Shown: positions 10,934-22,378, counted from the first letter of the stretch. The stretch is 64,000 bases of DNA from Puffinus mauretanicus (GCA_023333565.1 JAJKFH010001094.1:248001-312000), one strand, 5' to 3'. Numbers and translations are program-made. The notes: generated from the letters alone by a model not told the origin.

Positions 10934-12471
10934 ATAGAATCATAGAATCATTAAGGTTGGAAAAGACCTCTAAGATCATCGAGTCCAACCATCAACCCAA
11001 CACCACCATACCCACTAAGCCATGTCCCTAAGCGCCTCATCTACACGTCTTTTAAATACTTCCAGGGATGGTGACTCAACCACTTCCCTGGGCAGCCTGT
11101 TCCAAGGCCTGACCACTCTTTCAGTAAAGAAATTTCTCCTAATGTCCAGTCTAAACCTCCCTCGGCGCAACTTGAGGCCATTTCCTCTCGTCCTATGGCT
11201 AGTTACTTGGGAGAAGAGACCAACACCCACCTCGCTACAACCTCCTTTCAGGTAGTTGTAGAGCGCGATGAGGTCTCCCCTCAGCCTCCTCTTCTCCAGG
11301 CTAAACAGTCCCCAGCTTCCCTCAGCCTGCTCCTCATGAGACTTGTGCTCCAGGCCCTTCACCAGCTTCGTTGCCCTTCTCTGGACACGCTCCAGCACCT
11401 CCATGTCCTTCTTGTAGTGAGGGGCCCAGAACTGAACACAGTATTCGAGGTGCGGCCTCACCAGTGCCGAGTACAGGGGCACGATCACCTCCCTGCTCCT
11501 GCTGGCCACACTATTTCTGATACAGGCCAGGATGCCGTTGGCTTTCTTGGCCACCTGGGCACGCTGCCGGCTCATGTTCAGCCGGCTGTCAATCCAGCAC
11601 CCCCAGGTCCTTTTCCTCTGGGCAGCTTTCCAGCCACTCTTCCCCAAGCCTGTAGCGTTGCCTGGGGTTGTTGTGGCCGAAGTGCAGGACCTGGCACTTG
11701 GCCTTGTTGAACCTCATACAGTTGGCCTGGGCCCATCGATCCAGCCTGTCCAGGTCCCTCTGCAGAGCCTTCCTACCCTCCAGCAGATCAACACTCCTGC
11801 CCAACTTGGTGTCATCTGCAAAATTACTGAGGGAGCACTTGATCCCCTCCTCCAGATCATTGATAAAGATATTGAACAAGACCGGCCCCAGTACTGAGCC
11901 CTGGGGAACACCGCTCGCGACCGGCCGCCAACTGGATTTAACTCCGTTGATCACAACTCTCTGGGCCCGGCCATCCAGGCAGTTTTTTACCCAGGGAAGA
12001 GTGCACCTGTCTAAGCCATGAGCCGCCAGCTTCTCTAGGAGAATGCTGTGGGAGACAGTGTCAAAGGCTTTACTGAAGTCCAGGTAGACCACATCCACTG
12101 CCTTTCCCTCATCCACGAGGCGGGTCACCTGGTCGTAGAAGGAGATCAGGTTGGTCAAGCAGGACCTGCCTTCCATGAATCCGTGCTGACTGGGCCTGAT
12201 GCCCTGGTTGTCCCGGACATGGCTCGTGAGCGCCCTCAAAACGAACCACTCCATAATCTTCCCGGGCACCAAGGTCAGGCTGACCGACCTGTAGTTCCCC
12301 GGATCCTCCTTCCGGCCCTTCTTGTAGATGGGCGTCACATTGGCAAGCCTCCAGGCGTCCGGGACCTCCCCAGTTAACCAGGACTGCTGGTAAATGATGG
12401 AGAGTGGCTCGGCAAGCTCCTCCGCCAGCTCCCTCAGTACCCTCGGGTGGATCCCATCCGGCCCCATAGAC
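10934..12471 (-). mobile_element. CR1 LINE, 5'-truncated, with broken reverse transcriptase ORF
   Basis: On the - strand this is the 3' half of a CR1 non-LTR retrotransposon. The 3' terminus is at 10934, where TCATAGAATCATAGAATCAT is the reverse of the CR1 terminal ATTCTATG-type repeat. An open frame from 12467 down to 11589 begins [14 protein letters not shown] and spans reverse transcriptase. Motif A (YLDFSKAFD, residues 129-137) and the catalytic FADD (residues 216-219, bases 11811-11822) are both intact. Near 11593 one extra base breaks the frame after EKDLGVLD. The C-terminal part continues in another frame (11647 to 11015) and ends ALRDMA. A second small insertion disrupts the [11 protein letters not shown] area. 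The endonuclease half is missing, so the element is dead. It is inserted antisense to ITPK1. Confidence 0.93.
11015..12467 (-). pseudogene. CR1 ORF2 remnant (reverse transcriptase and C-terminal region)
   Basis: This is the coding portion of the CR1 copy described above, given separately because it retains long open stretches: 292 codons, then 210 codons in a shifted frame. The first part holds the fingers and palm of a LINE reverse transcriptase, including [10 protein letters not shown] (residues 186-195) and FADD. The second part is the thumb and C-terminal region typical of CR1 (for example [20 protein letters not shown]). The frames are offset by a single extra base and there is no N-terminal endonuclease, so no functional protein is expected. 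Confidence 0.85.
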
Positions 12472-13186
12472 TTAAATCAATAAGCAAGTGTATCATTAGA
12501 AAACCTCTCTCTACAGTAATGTGTGCTCCATATATATTTTTCCAGAGCTCAAGTAGTGGAGACAGATGGAAGTGAGGATAAGTTTCTCAGCAAGTCAGAT
12601 GGAGAAGAAATAGTTCCCTGTCTCCTTACTTGATTGGTAAATACAGTTGAACTTGTTCAACTAACAGTATGAACTGTATAAGAAGGAAGTAAATTGGGTG
12701 AAAAGCACCATATGGATACAGAGCATTGTCTTATACCAGTGTCTTCTGTGCAGAGGATGAAGGTGAATTCTCCTCATGCTTTGAGGACTCCTCTACATTT
12801 TCATCTTTGTTTCATGTCCCTGTTGTTGGTGGGTTTAGTCTTTTTTTGAACACTTTGCCTAATTCCAGGTTAGCACTGCTGTGTTCACAACGGCAAGCTT
12901 CGGCCAGGAATCCTCTAGAAAGGCTGTTGCAGGGCTACACTAAGAAACTTGTTTAATTCTTCTTGCGAAATGCTTGGATCCAGCTGGCTGGTGCCTTCAA
13001 GGCTTTCATTTTTAGGAATATTAAATTTAACTGCAAATGAAAATAATAAAAAAGCCAAGCATGTTAGAGGAGAACTTGATGTTCTTTCTTCTCTCCCTGT
13101 CATTAGTTCTTGGTTGTACAGTAAACACTCTATTATCTAATATATCTATTCTTTTTGAGGATGCCATCTTCCTGCAAAGAAATGCA

Positions 13187-13365
13187 ATGTAATGGCTGAA
13201 GAATTAGATGGGAATCCTGGAATGTGGGTTCAGTCACACACTTTTCCACAGTTTCATTATGTGATCTAGACCATCCCGTTTGCATCCCTAAGTTTCTGTT
13301 TTGCAAGCTGTAAATTAAAGGAAATGGTATTAGCTCCCTTTTGAGATTAATATGAGAAGCCCTTA
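13187..13365 (+). repeat. MIR-like tRNA-derived SINE remnant
   Basis: By eye this follows the order of a MIR/CORE-SINE. It has a 'gggaatcctggaatgtgggttc' type block, then the region aligning with 'tgtgacctt', then a 'cctcagtttcc...ctgtaaaat' equivalent (CCTAAGTTTCTGTTTTGCAA, then CTGTAAATTAAAGG) and a GATTAATATGAGAAGC tail. It is heavily diverged, as expected for an ancient amniote SINE. Edges and subfamily are uncertain. Confidence 0.55.
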
Positions 13366-13504
13366 AGGTCAACTCAGAATGGCTGTCATAAGGACTTGGG
13401 GTTCGTTTGTTTCTATTTGTAGCTCTGGTATGAATTTGTACTAGCTATGATGACATCTGATTGACAGACCAAGTTACAATAGTCACATTGATGTCTGATG
13501 ATCT

Positions 13505-13605
13505 GTCTTTACAGATAGAGTGTTCTTTAGCATAGCCCAGTGGATGACTTGCCCACAATCATGTAGTTGAACTAGAATGTAGGTTTCCATTACTGGACTA
13601 CACAT
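13505..13605 (-). repeat. MIR-like SINE remnant (reverse orientation)
   Basis: This reads like the reverse complement of the MIR core. TTTACAGATAGAG corresponds to the 'ttttacagatgagg' block. GACTTGCCCACAATCATGTAG corresponds to 'gacttgcccaaggtcacacag'. A degenerate 'gaacccaggt' type block follows (AATGTAGGTTTCC). It lies about 140 bp from an oppositely oriented MIR-like piece. Confidence 0.5.
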
Positions 13606-13651
13606 ATTTCCGACTGTGGTATGGAATTATAATCTCTCGGTATCTTCAAAA

Positions 13652-13722
13652 CTCATTCATTAGAAAAAGATCCTCTCCCAGTGCCTTCCAAACTGGGAGA
13701 GGATCTTTTTCTAGTGAATGAG
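13652..13722 (+). repeat. Near-perfect inverted repeat (31-bp stem, 9-nt loop)
   Basis: The left arm is 13652-13682 and the right arm 13692-13722, with a nine-base spacer (GCCTTCCAA). The arms are reverse complements over 31 positions with one difference, T13660 against G13714. In a sense-strand (ITPK1 pre-mRNA) transcript that pair is a U-G wobble, so the RNA hairpin would be continuous. On the opposite strand it would be an A-C mismatch. The arms are not a repeat family I recognise and have no terminal duplications. Possible origins are a template-switch inverted duplication, a miRNA-like precursor, a MITE relic or a sequencing/assembly fold-back. Confidence 0.9.
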
Positions 13723-14991
13723 ATAGAGGAGTCCTTCTGAGCAGGCTTCTGAATGATATCCTCTCCCCAATAAACCAAGGCCTTGGGTTTCTGGTTCTGC
13801 ACATGTGACTGAGTTGTGCCACATCGCTGGCATGCAGGAAACTTTCATTGTAGTAAAACATGTATCCAGGAACCAGCGGAGCAGAGAGGTCTGTCAGTGT
13901 TCAGTTACATGCCAAAGTGTGTTTAAAGGGTATATTCTCACGTATTTTTGTATACAGGGCAGAAACTGACAGGAAATTGCTGCCTGTCTCCATCTGTCCT
14001 GTATTATTTTTAAGTTATTAGAAACTATTAGAAATTAAGAGAAGTATATTCCCTAGAAGAAACAAACTCTAAGAATCCATTTGTATAAAGTGTGTGGGGT
14101 GGGGTGGTTGTTTTGTTTTTTTTTTTAAACTAAAATCAATGAGCAACTTAGAAAATGTAAAGTGACCACTCTGCAAGGGAGCTACTTATGTGTGTCTGAT
14201 GTTGCATAAGCACTGTGGTATTTCTGGCACCAGCACACAAGTGGAAGTAGTGTGGTTCCCTTATTGTTCATTAAATTGACTGAAAAAGTTCTGATGATCT
14301 TAATCAGACCAAACAGTGCAAAATTCATGATGCTAATTTTCCTGCTATTGAATATAAATGTAATAGCAAGATGATACCTGGCACCAGTCTTACTGTTGGC
14401 TCCATAAAGCAGTCTTCCAGGAAGCAGAGAGCTACATTTATGACCTTTGTAAGAGTAACTTTTTTTCAGAGCTGTATTATAGAGGCCTTGACCATCTCAT
14501 CTGTAAGAGCTGAGGAGGAAACTGGCTTCACATTTACATGAGTCTGTGTGCCTGCTCTCTGGAGTCTGTGATGAACCGTTATACAGTCTGGTGGAGAGTG
14601 CTAATAGACTAGGAAGCCTCTTCGCATGCCCTTTTTGTCTTTCTGTTTAATGACTGTTCTCAATTGTTACATAAAAAATAATCATTACAGCAGACTGTGA
14701 AAGCAGCAAGGAGGAGTTGCCTGTTGCCAGTGGGCTTTTTAGCTGCAGAAAACCTTTAGAGCTGAGCTTTCTGAGGTCTTCATGCTAGTTGGATGTGGTC
14801 TGGACTGCAGTTTCTCAGGAGAGTATTGGTGGGTGCAAACTGTTCTCCACTGCATTGAAGATCGGTGATGAGTGCCTAGTGAACTCATCCAAAGCCAAAA
14901 TGAAGCCTGCATGCAGCACCTAGTGTAGTCCATGAAGAGCAAAGTAGAGAAATCTTTCTATTTGCTTCATAGGACACTTAGATCCTTATTT

Positions 14992-15785
14992 TCATAGAGT
15001 CATAGAATAGTTTGGATTGGAAGGGACCTTTAAAGGTCATCTAGTCCAACCCCCCTGCCATGGGCAGGGACATCTTCAACTAGATCAGGTTGCTCAAAGC
15101 CCTGTCCAACCTGACCTTGAATGTTTCCAGGGATGGGTCATCCACCACCTCTCTGGGCAACCTCCTCCAGCGTTTCACCACCCTCATCATAAAAAATTTC
15201 TTCTTATACCTAGTTTAAATCTACCCTCTTTTAGTTGAAAACCATTCCCCCTTTTGCTGTCACAACAGGCCCTGCTAGAAAGTTTGCCGCCATCTTTCTT
15301 ATAAGCCCCCTTTAAGTACTGAAAGGCTGCAATAAGGTCTCCCCAAAGCCTTCCTTTCTCCAGGCTGGACAACCCCAACTCTCTCAGCCTTTCCTCATAG
15401 GAGAGGCATTCCATCCCCCTGATCATTTTTGTGGCCTTCCTCTGGACCCGCTCCAACAGGTCCATGTCTTTCCTGTGCTGAGGGTTCCAGAATTGGACGC
15501 AGTACTCCAGTTGGGTGGGGTCTCACCAGAGCAGAGTAGAGAGGCAGAATCTCCCCCCTCGACCTGCTGGCCACGCTTCTTTTGATGCAGCCCACGATAC
15601 GGTTGGCTTTCTGGGCTGCGAGCGCACGTTGCTGGCTCATGTCCAGCTTTTCGTCCACCAGTACCCCCAAGTCCTTCTCGGCAAGGCTGCTCTCAATTCC
15701 TTCATCCCCCAGCCTATATTGATACCAGGGGTTGCCCCAAACCAGGTGCAGGACCTTGCACTTGGCCTTGTTGAACCTCATGAGG
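14992..15785 (-). mobile_element. CR1 LINE 3' fragment, different subfamily
   Basis: The 3' end lies at about 14992 (TCATAGAGTCATAGAATAG), followed on the + strand by the 'ggaagggacctttaaaggtc' and 'ccatgggcagggacatcttc' blocks. These differ from the 'ggttggaaaagacc' subfamily of the 10.9 kb and 36.4 kb copies. On the - strand a frame from 15781 encodes the ORF2 C-terminal part: [13 protein letters not shown], then [20 protein letters not shown]. It shifts frame near 15515 and continues in another frame (15465-15187) with [17 protein letters not shown]. Reverse transcriptase motifs are absent because of 5' truncation. It is antisense to ITPK1. Confidence 0.9.
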
Positions 15786-16166
15786 TTTTGGGGATGATGA
15801 TTATTTGTAGAGGTGATGATTAGTGTCCCTTCCTACCCACTGTAACACTGGGCTGAACTGATTGAACATAGTTTATTTGTTGTCTAGTAAAAAATTATTA
15901 CAGTCCTTGGTGATTCCTTCTTGACCAGAGGAACATGGAGAGAAGTCGGATGGGAAGAGGCATAGTCCCCAAGGGTCCCTTTCACTTGCTGATGCTCCAG
16001 TTCCTGTCTTCTTGGTAAGAAAGAGAACCAAACTACCCCAGTTCCTGCCTTCTAGACAAAGTTTATGACTTTGAAAAGTGAATATGTTTTGGCTTGTGTA
16101 AGACATTGACTGGGGAATCTTTGTTATGCTCTGATTAGAGCAAAATACTCTCTGAGCAGCTGCCTG

Positions 16167-16304
16167 TCATAGAATAGAATCATAGAATCGTTTAGGTTGG
16201 AAAAGACCTTTAAGATCATCAAGTCCAATTGTTAACCTAGCACTGCAAAGTCCACCACTAAACCATGTCCCTAAGCACCACATCTACATGTCTTTTAAAT
16301 ACCT
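16167..16304 (-). mobile_element. Short CR1 3' stub flanked by a direct repeat
   Basis: About 135 bp of CR1 3' end are present: the octamer-type TCATAGAATAGAATCATAG terminus, then the 'ggttggaaaagacctttaag' and 'ccactaaaccatgtccctaa' blocks. They break off in the 'tcttttaaatacctcc' region. The 10-mer CCTGTCATAG occurs at 16163-16172 and again at 16305-16314, a probable target-site duplication. Its TCATAG part overlaps the CR1 terminal repeat, so the exact boundary is ambiguous. The copy is extremely 5'-truncated, non-coding and antisense to ITPK1. Confidence 0.88.
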
Positions 16305-19300
16305 CCTGTCATAGCTGTACAGAGGCTTGAGTGGCTTCATTCATTGCAGCTTCATACTAATCTGTTCCATTCAAAATGATGGCTCAAGTGATGGAAAATC
16401 AATAGCGTTATTAATTTGTCTGTCAGAGCTTTTTCTGAACAGATTCTGTTTGCATTAGCCTTCTTAAAAATATAGATCAGAAGCAGGTTTTATGCCTAGG
16501 CTTCTGCTATCAATTAGATGAAAATTTAAAGTTTTTCCCTCCCTCTTTCCTCCACCTGTTGACTCTCCCACTTTGAAGCTGTCCAGGAAGCACTCTTCTA
16601 TTCTTGATTCAGAAGCTTCTTTAGAAGGGTTTGGGACTGGGATGAAGGAAGATTAGGGAGATATTTTGGAAGGGAAGGAGTTAGGGGATTGCTCTTGCTT
16701 GGAAGGGGAGAATTGCATTGTTCTTGCTGCACTGATTGCTTTTTTCAGAGGTCTTAGCTGCAAGAAGGTGATTTGGGTACGTACTCACGCATATTATGCC
16801 AGTGGATTTTTAATGCTGGTTTTTTTGTTGTTTGTTTTAGAGATACTAGCCCATTCTGTTCCTGTTTTTCAGCTTTGTACTCTGAACATATACATATACA
16901 TTTCAAATTTCCTTTCATGTGCTCTGCTGAGAAAAGGCAAGTGAAAAATCAAAGGAAACTATCAAATCTTAGTAATTTTGTTCTTATTCGGGGGACAGGG
17001 TGAGACACAAAGTTGAAATGGACTATTTGTACCTGAATTCACAGGCCAATACCTGTGTTTTTCCCATTTGAAAAATAATTCTGTCTTATGTTTGTTGCAA
17101 GAGCCTGATAAGCAGGCAAAAAGAACTAAAAATTTGTCATTCAAGTGCTAACTGGTAGGATAGCTTCCAGTGGGTAGGTATTTGCAAAATGAAGCAGTGG
17201 TGGACTTTTCAAGGCAAAACAGTGAAGCTGAGTACTCAGAAAGTTGTTTTGAGATGTGCAGTGAATAGAAATGTAGCAGAGAAGATCTGTCCCCACTTCC
17301 CCTTGCCAACCCCTCATCCCTCCCAACTGCTACAGGAATCTGTTTTAGGTTTAGAGACAAACAATTTTGAGATGAGTGTTTGTTCAAGATCCAACTTGCC
17401 TACACCTTTTCTTTTGGAAGGAGGTGTCCGTGAAAAGAGACTGTCACAGTGCAAGACAACAAAAAGGAGCTTTTAAGTCTGAATTTGATGCAAACTCTTT
17501 AGACAAGCTTGTGTCTGTCTTTACATCTGTTTCCCCCTTGGAAAATGTTGGTCTGTTGTTTCAAGTGGTCATCTTCATGTTTCTGTACATGGGAAAACAC
17601 AAATCCAAATGCTGTTATTGTTTCGTTTGCTAACTTTTTTTTTTAATATGGAACTTTTGTTTAATATTAAACAAATGATTATAGAAGTTTCATTACTTAG
17701 TAATAAAATCAAGTCAATGAGTCAGTGAGTCTCTCTTACCATCTAATGACCTAATATTTGCAGTAGATACTGTATCAACTTTCTGTTAAAATATAAAAAA
17801 GAAATAAAAATTATTAGCTACCTTTTTGGGTAAAATTACGAACAACTCTATTCTCATCTATTCACAGGCTTCTCAAGAAAAGTGTTTTTTAAAATCTCTG
17901 GGTTATATCCAGAGGTATTTAATAGGGAACATGAAATACTTGGTCTCTCTTTGATTTCAAGTTTCATTGCTGGCCTTCTGCCAGTAACAGGCCTGGTACA
18001 GAGCATGACTGAACACCAAGCCTGGAATACAAACAGAGGAGGATCTGCTAAAAGTCCTTGTTTCTTCTTGTTTGCTTTTATTATGTCAAAGATTAGAAAG
18101 AGGAAAACATAGATGTTGTCTGGGTCAAGCTGAACTGCAGCTCAAGGACAAAGCCCTTTCAAAATATTGTTGGGAAGCCTAAATATCCTCCAGATAGTTG
18201 CCTAGGTTGTTGGAGTCTGCTGTTGGATACCAGTCTTTGGTAAATCCACCAAAGGAGAGTGCAGAATTGTTTTGCTGGAAAGACCAGAGAAGATTTGAAC
18301 ATTCAAGGTTGAAAGGTTGTGCTGTACTGACGGCTATCTCTTGGCTTCCATGTTTCTCTTTTCCTTCTGCAATTGCTCTGTTTTCAAGTTCATGTCTATA
18401 ATAGCTCATCTGCTATCAAAATTCTTAGACACAAACCCTTCATGTTCATCCAGATCCGTATTTCTGGTAGTAGAGCCATTCTATGCCATGGGAAGAATGC
18501 TGCTGCTACATCAAGAGTTTTCCAATCTGTTAAGTGATCTGCACAGTTATATATTCAGTAAAACGTGATGCCTGAGTGTGCAGCAGTTCCTGGTAAAGAA
18601 TCAAAGTTTATGAAAGGTTTCATATCGGCTACCATAATTGTTCCTGTGAAGCTAACAAAATTGATTTTTCTTATTGTAATTTCCTGTTGTGGGGAATTGG
18701 TGTTAAGGTTTGGATTTTTGAATTCTTTATTTATTTTAAGTAGTTTTCTGTGCATAGGTATTGGAACTTTTATCTTTTGCATATGCTGGTGATGTAGTGG
18801 TGTGAGATGTGGGAGACTGGGAAGGCGTTGGCAGTGTACATGCCCAGGGGGAGGCTGGGTGATTTGCTTTGGGGGTGCTGGTGCAGCTTGATGGTTCTGT
18901 TTTTGAGTGCAGAGTTAATGCTTTGTAATGGAAATCCAAGCAACACAGGTGAGAAGACATGCAGAGTTACCAGGACTTTAGTGCATTTTGATGCTCCTGT
19001 CCCCTAACAGCTTCAGCAGTTAACCGCTAGCTGTGTTCAGATAGAGATGACCTAGAAAAATACGTTGACCTTGTTCTGCATTGACAGACTCCTTTGCTTC
19101 AAAGGGGAGGCTGTTTCTGGATTCAGTTAAAATGAGAGATCTGCAGCCCGTCCCCAGATTAGCTCTAGGAGACACTTACTTCGCATCCCAGTCCTTTCCT
19201 TTACTCAGATGATGCAGATCTTCACTGCCCTGCTGACAGTCTCTGAGTTTTGCCATTTCTGTGTCCTTTGGCTGTTGGAGTACCTAAGCCTGTAAATGGA

Positions 19301-20299
19301 GAAGAGCTGAAGAATAGTGCCTGAAATAGGTTTGATGCTGAGAAATTTCCTTGTTTTATAAAGAAAGCTCATGTTCAGGCTCCTGCATGTGTGTGTGAAG
19401 GGGCTGTCACCTTACACTCAGTGCAGTTGTTCTTGACATTGAAGTAGTTTGTTAAAGTCCTCCAGACTCTAAATGGCTTCTGGAAAACAGCCCCCACCTC
19501 CTTCGTCTTCATCGGTTATTTCATGTTGCCTTACAGAGCTTTTTGGAGGCTCCATAAGGCAACAGGATGAGAAATCAGTCACTGGAAAGTCAGCTAAGAT
19601 GCTCACTTCTGTTGAAGCGTTGCCTGGTGTAGAATAGCCTTGGGATCATGCCTTCATTCCTGTTAAACTTTGTTATGCTGTGTCAAGCTTACTGCTTGGA
19701 TGATCTTTTAATACAGTTTAGAGCTATTATCATTATAAATAAAGCACTGTGAAGTTCCTTACAGAAAGCATATGAAAGTAAGGCTTCCTCTGGAAATACT
19801 TAGAGTAACATGAGCCAAAATAGCAAGTGGGACACACCTAACCCAGGGAAGTGAGGATAGTCCTTAATGCCGAGGTAAGCATCAGGAAGATTTGGGAAGG
19901 TGCACAAGGAGCTAGGAGAGGGAAAAATCATTCCCTCCTTGGAGGGGAGTGAAAGGGATGGAGGCCACTGACAGGATGAATGTATATGTGAGGGGAAGAT
20001 TTAGTATGCAGAGAGTAGGGGCTGGGCCAGAATGGAAGTATGGGGAGCTTATATTCAAGGTGGAACCAGAGACTGGTCGAGGCAGAGGGGTGGTCACCAT
20101 AGTGTGAAAGGAAGAGCTAGTACGTGCATCAGAAACACCGCAGGACATTTGCTGCCAGATCTCTGCTGAGGTCATGTTTCAGAGCTGTGGCTTGCTCAGT
20201 CTGGTTACAGTGCGTACTTACCCACCACCCCACTGGGGTATTGGCTGTCTGTAATGTGCTTATCCACTTGGTGTGCTCATGAACATGCATGCTGTGGTA

Positions 20300-20433
20300 G
20301 CTCCCTATCTTTTAAGCTGAGGCATAGAGGGGCTAAAAGAGCTGCCTTGTTATGCTTTAGATATGTTAAGATACTCGAGTACAGTTTTACCATCAGCAAG
20401 TTTAAGCTAATGCCCTAATCATTGGATCATCCT
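20300..20433 (-). repeat. MIR-like SINE remnant (reverse orientation)
   Basis: AAGCTGAGGCATAGAGGGGC fits the reverse-orientation MIR block 'gaaactgaggcacagagagg'. About 90 bp later TGCCCTAATCATTGGATCAT fits 'tgctctaaccactagaccac'. Order and spacing agree with a diverged MIR in reverse orientation. The call is by eye. Confidence 0.5.
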
Positions 20434-22202
20434 AGCGCCACAAGGTGTCTGCTGGTGCTACATAAAAGGGCATGTATGTGTAGACACACGTAGGTGTTTA
20501 AGATGCATTAAGTAACAAGTTACTCACTCTCTTTTGTATTTGAAAGCTGACTGCTCTGCTTGAGACTCTGGAAGTGCTGGGGGCAGGAGACTCATGAAAA
20601 CTGTTCTCTGTATGTTCTGGGTATTAATGACTGGAAGTGAACCCAACTTCTGCTCCAGTGAGCTGAAGACGCTTTTTATCCAGGTTACGCTGCAAGGGTG
20701 ACACAACAGCTGGGTCTGACAGTCTTGATGACTGACTGTGCAAAAGGCTCTGTCCCTTACTTTTCCCAAGTGGCAGCAAGGTTAAGCATATCTTTGGGGA
20801 ATTCACTCTTTGTGTTCTGCGGGGATTATTAAATATGTCAGACACATGAATTGCCACTGAAGGATGCCTCATGTCCTGTGAAGGAAAGCTACTTGTGTGC
20901 TGTGGGTGATGCAGTGGGTTCATTAAACCCCAATGCAGATCCTCTTAGCCTCAAAAGAATAATCCCCTTTTAGCAAGCCATCAGTTCAGACTATGTAGTC
21001 AGCAGAAAGGAACAGTTTGCCAGTGCTAGGAGGAGTGGGGGGAGGGAGTCTCCTTCCCCAGTCAATGTCTGGAGCGAAATCAATTGCTGGGAACAGATGA
21101 TGCCATTCTTTTCACCCCAGCTCAGTATCCAGCAAAGTGCATCTCCTGAGGCAACGTCATCATGCTCCTAAGTATCTTTTGGAGTATGTCTGAAGTAACC
21201 AACTTAAGGAAGTAGGACTCCATGGAAGTCCATTACTTGCAAGAGCATTTACCATGAGTTTGCATGAATGGATTTAAAGAAATCAGTGGAAACATAAAGA
21301 TGGCTTTGGGAAGTTGGGTAAAACCAAGGCGGGTGCTAACTTTGGAAATCTGATTTTGGATAGGGTAAGATGGATGCTTGTTTGTCCCATTGACTTTATG
21401 GGGCCAGGTTGGGGCAATGATGAAGGAACTCAGCTTCTGTTCTGAGAAACAGAAGAAAGTTTTGTTGGGTTTGCAAGGGCAATACCTGGCAGCTGTGTCT
21501 GTGTTCATGACCAATATGCAGTAGTGCAGTCATGACCTCAGGGAATGGGAAATTGAGTTCCTAAAATGAAGATCCATGAGAATGTTAACTTTGCTTTGTT
21601 CTTGTAGTCAGGAGAGGAGAGTATGAAATTAGAGAAGTAGCAAAATAGATGCTTTCAAAACTCAATGAAGACACAGTGAAGCAGCAATCTCTTCAGCTCT
21701 GCCAAAAAAAATTCCAGCCCTTATCATCCAGCTCTTAACACTGTCTTCAGCCCAGCTAGAGGACAGCAATAATAACAACATTAAAGAACCCAGATGTAGT
21801 TCTGAGCTTAGTTCAGACAGTTGTGATGCTCACGTGCAGTAATTCAGTGCAAGGCTGACCCCAAGATAGCAGTGTGTCATCTTTCTTCTCCTAATTGCTT
21901 TTCTCAGCCCGGCTCACAGCTGTTACTGTGGCGTTTTGCCACTGGCTCACTTCTGAGTTGATGTGTTTGCAGCACAGCTTTCACTGCTGATGGTGAGTCC
22001 ACAGGAGAAAATTGCCATCCTAAAGCAGTTAGCTGTCAGATTTGTGTTTGTCTCAAATGTCAGTGTCTAGACTGTCTGGTGACTTCCTGCATTGCCAATG
22101 TCCATTTGCCTCCCCTTGAAGAGAGGCTGGATATTGGGGTTTTTAACGTTGTCTGTTCTCTTCCCCATCTCGCTATTTTTCCACACTCTTCGGCCAACCT
22201 AA

Positions 22203-22254
22203 TGCAGTTTTTTTGTTTGTTTTCCTCCCCCCCCCCCATGTTTTTGTTTTGCAG
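22203..22254 (+). promoter_or_regulatory. ITPK1: 3' splice acceptor and polypyrimidine tract of ITPK1 exon B
   Basis: A T-rich stretch, an uninterrupted run of 11 C (22227-22237), a short ATG break and TTTTTGTTTTGCAG end at 22254. The C-run inside the tract is unusual and a likely length-variable site. The exon begins at 22255. Confidence 0.85.
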
Positions 22255-22372
22255 GAGTATATTGATGCTCATCCAGAAACCATTATCCTGGACCCCCTTC
22301 CAGCTATTCGTACGCTTCTGGACCGATCCAAGTCTTATGAGCTAATTCGGCAAATAGAGGCATACATGCAAG
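22255..22372 (+). CDS. ITPK1: ITPK1 exon B (internal coding exon)
   Basis: This internal exon of inositol-tetrakisphosphate 1-kinase encodes 39 residues plus the first base of the next codon. It begins EYIDAHPETIILDPLPAI, continues RTLLDRSKSYELI and ends RQIEAYMQ. From memory of the family this matches about residues 83-121, still in the N-terminal region before the ATP-grasp catalytic core, and DPLPAIRTLLDRSKSYELIR is highly conserved. It follows exon A directly in the protein, and the phases agree (0 in, 1 out). The trailing G fits the Asp codon expected next. The donor is CAAG|GTAGGC, weaker than that of exon A. If the intron were retained, the frame would run 29 codons to a TGA at 22459-22461, giving a short product without the kinase core. 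No damage to the frame is seen. Confidence 0.95.
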
Positions 22373-22378
22373 GTAGGC
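22373..22378 (+). promoter_or_regulatory. ITPK1: 5' splice donor of ITPK1 exon B
   Basis: The intron starts GTAGGC after ATGCAAG. It keeps GT, A at +3 and G at +5 but departs from GTAAGT at +4 and +6, so it is a middling donor. Its position gives the phase expected for ITPK1. Confidence 0.8.

Larger units (their letters stand above)
6287..22254 (+). other. ITPK1: ITPK1 intron between exons A and B
   Basis: This 15,968-bp intron runs from a consensus GTAAGT donor to a CAG acceptor. The flanking exons join without breaking the frame: RFQ is followed by EYIDAHPE, as in known ITPK1. I recognise three CR1 insertions (10934-12471, 14992-15785, 16167-16304), two MIR-like SINE remnants near 13.2-13.6 kb, a third MIR-like remnant at 20300-20433 and a 31-bp-stem inverted repeat (13652-13722). 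The stretches 6.3-10.9 kb, 16.3-20.3 kb and 20.4-22.2 kb show no gene, RNA gene or repeat that I can name. Scattered open frames there look like chance. Confidence 0.9.

Noticed and set aside
11022..12377. + strand open frames across the 10.9 kb CR1
   Set aside because: These are shadows of the CR1 ORF2 on the opposite strand, which carries the reverse transcriptase motifs.
10870..12480. CpG-rich block as a possible CpG-island promoter
   Set aside because: The higher GC and CpG come from the CR1 reverse transcriptase sequence itself, not from a gene promoter.
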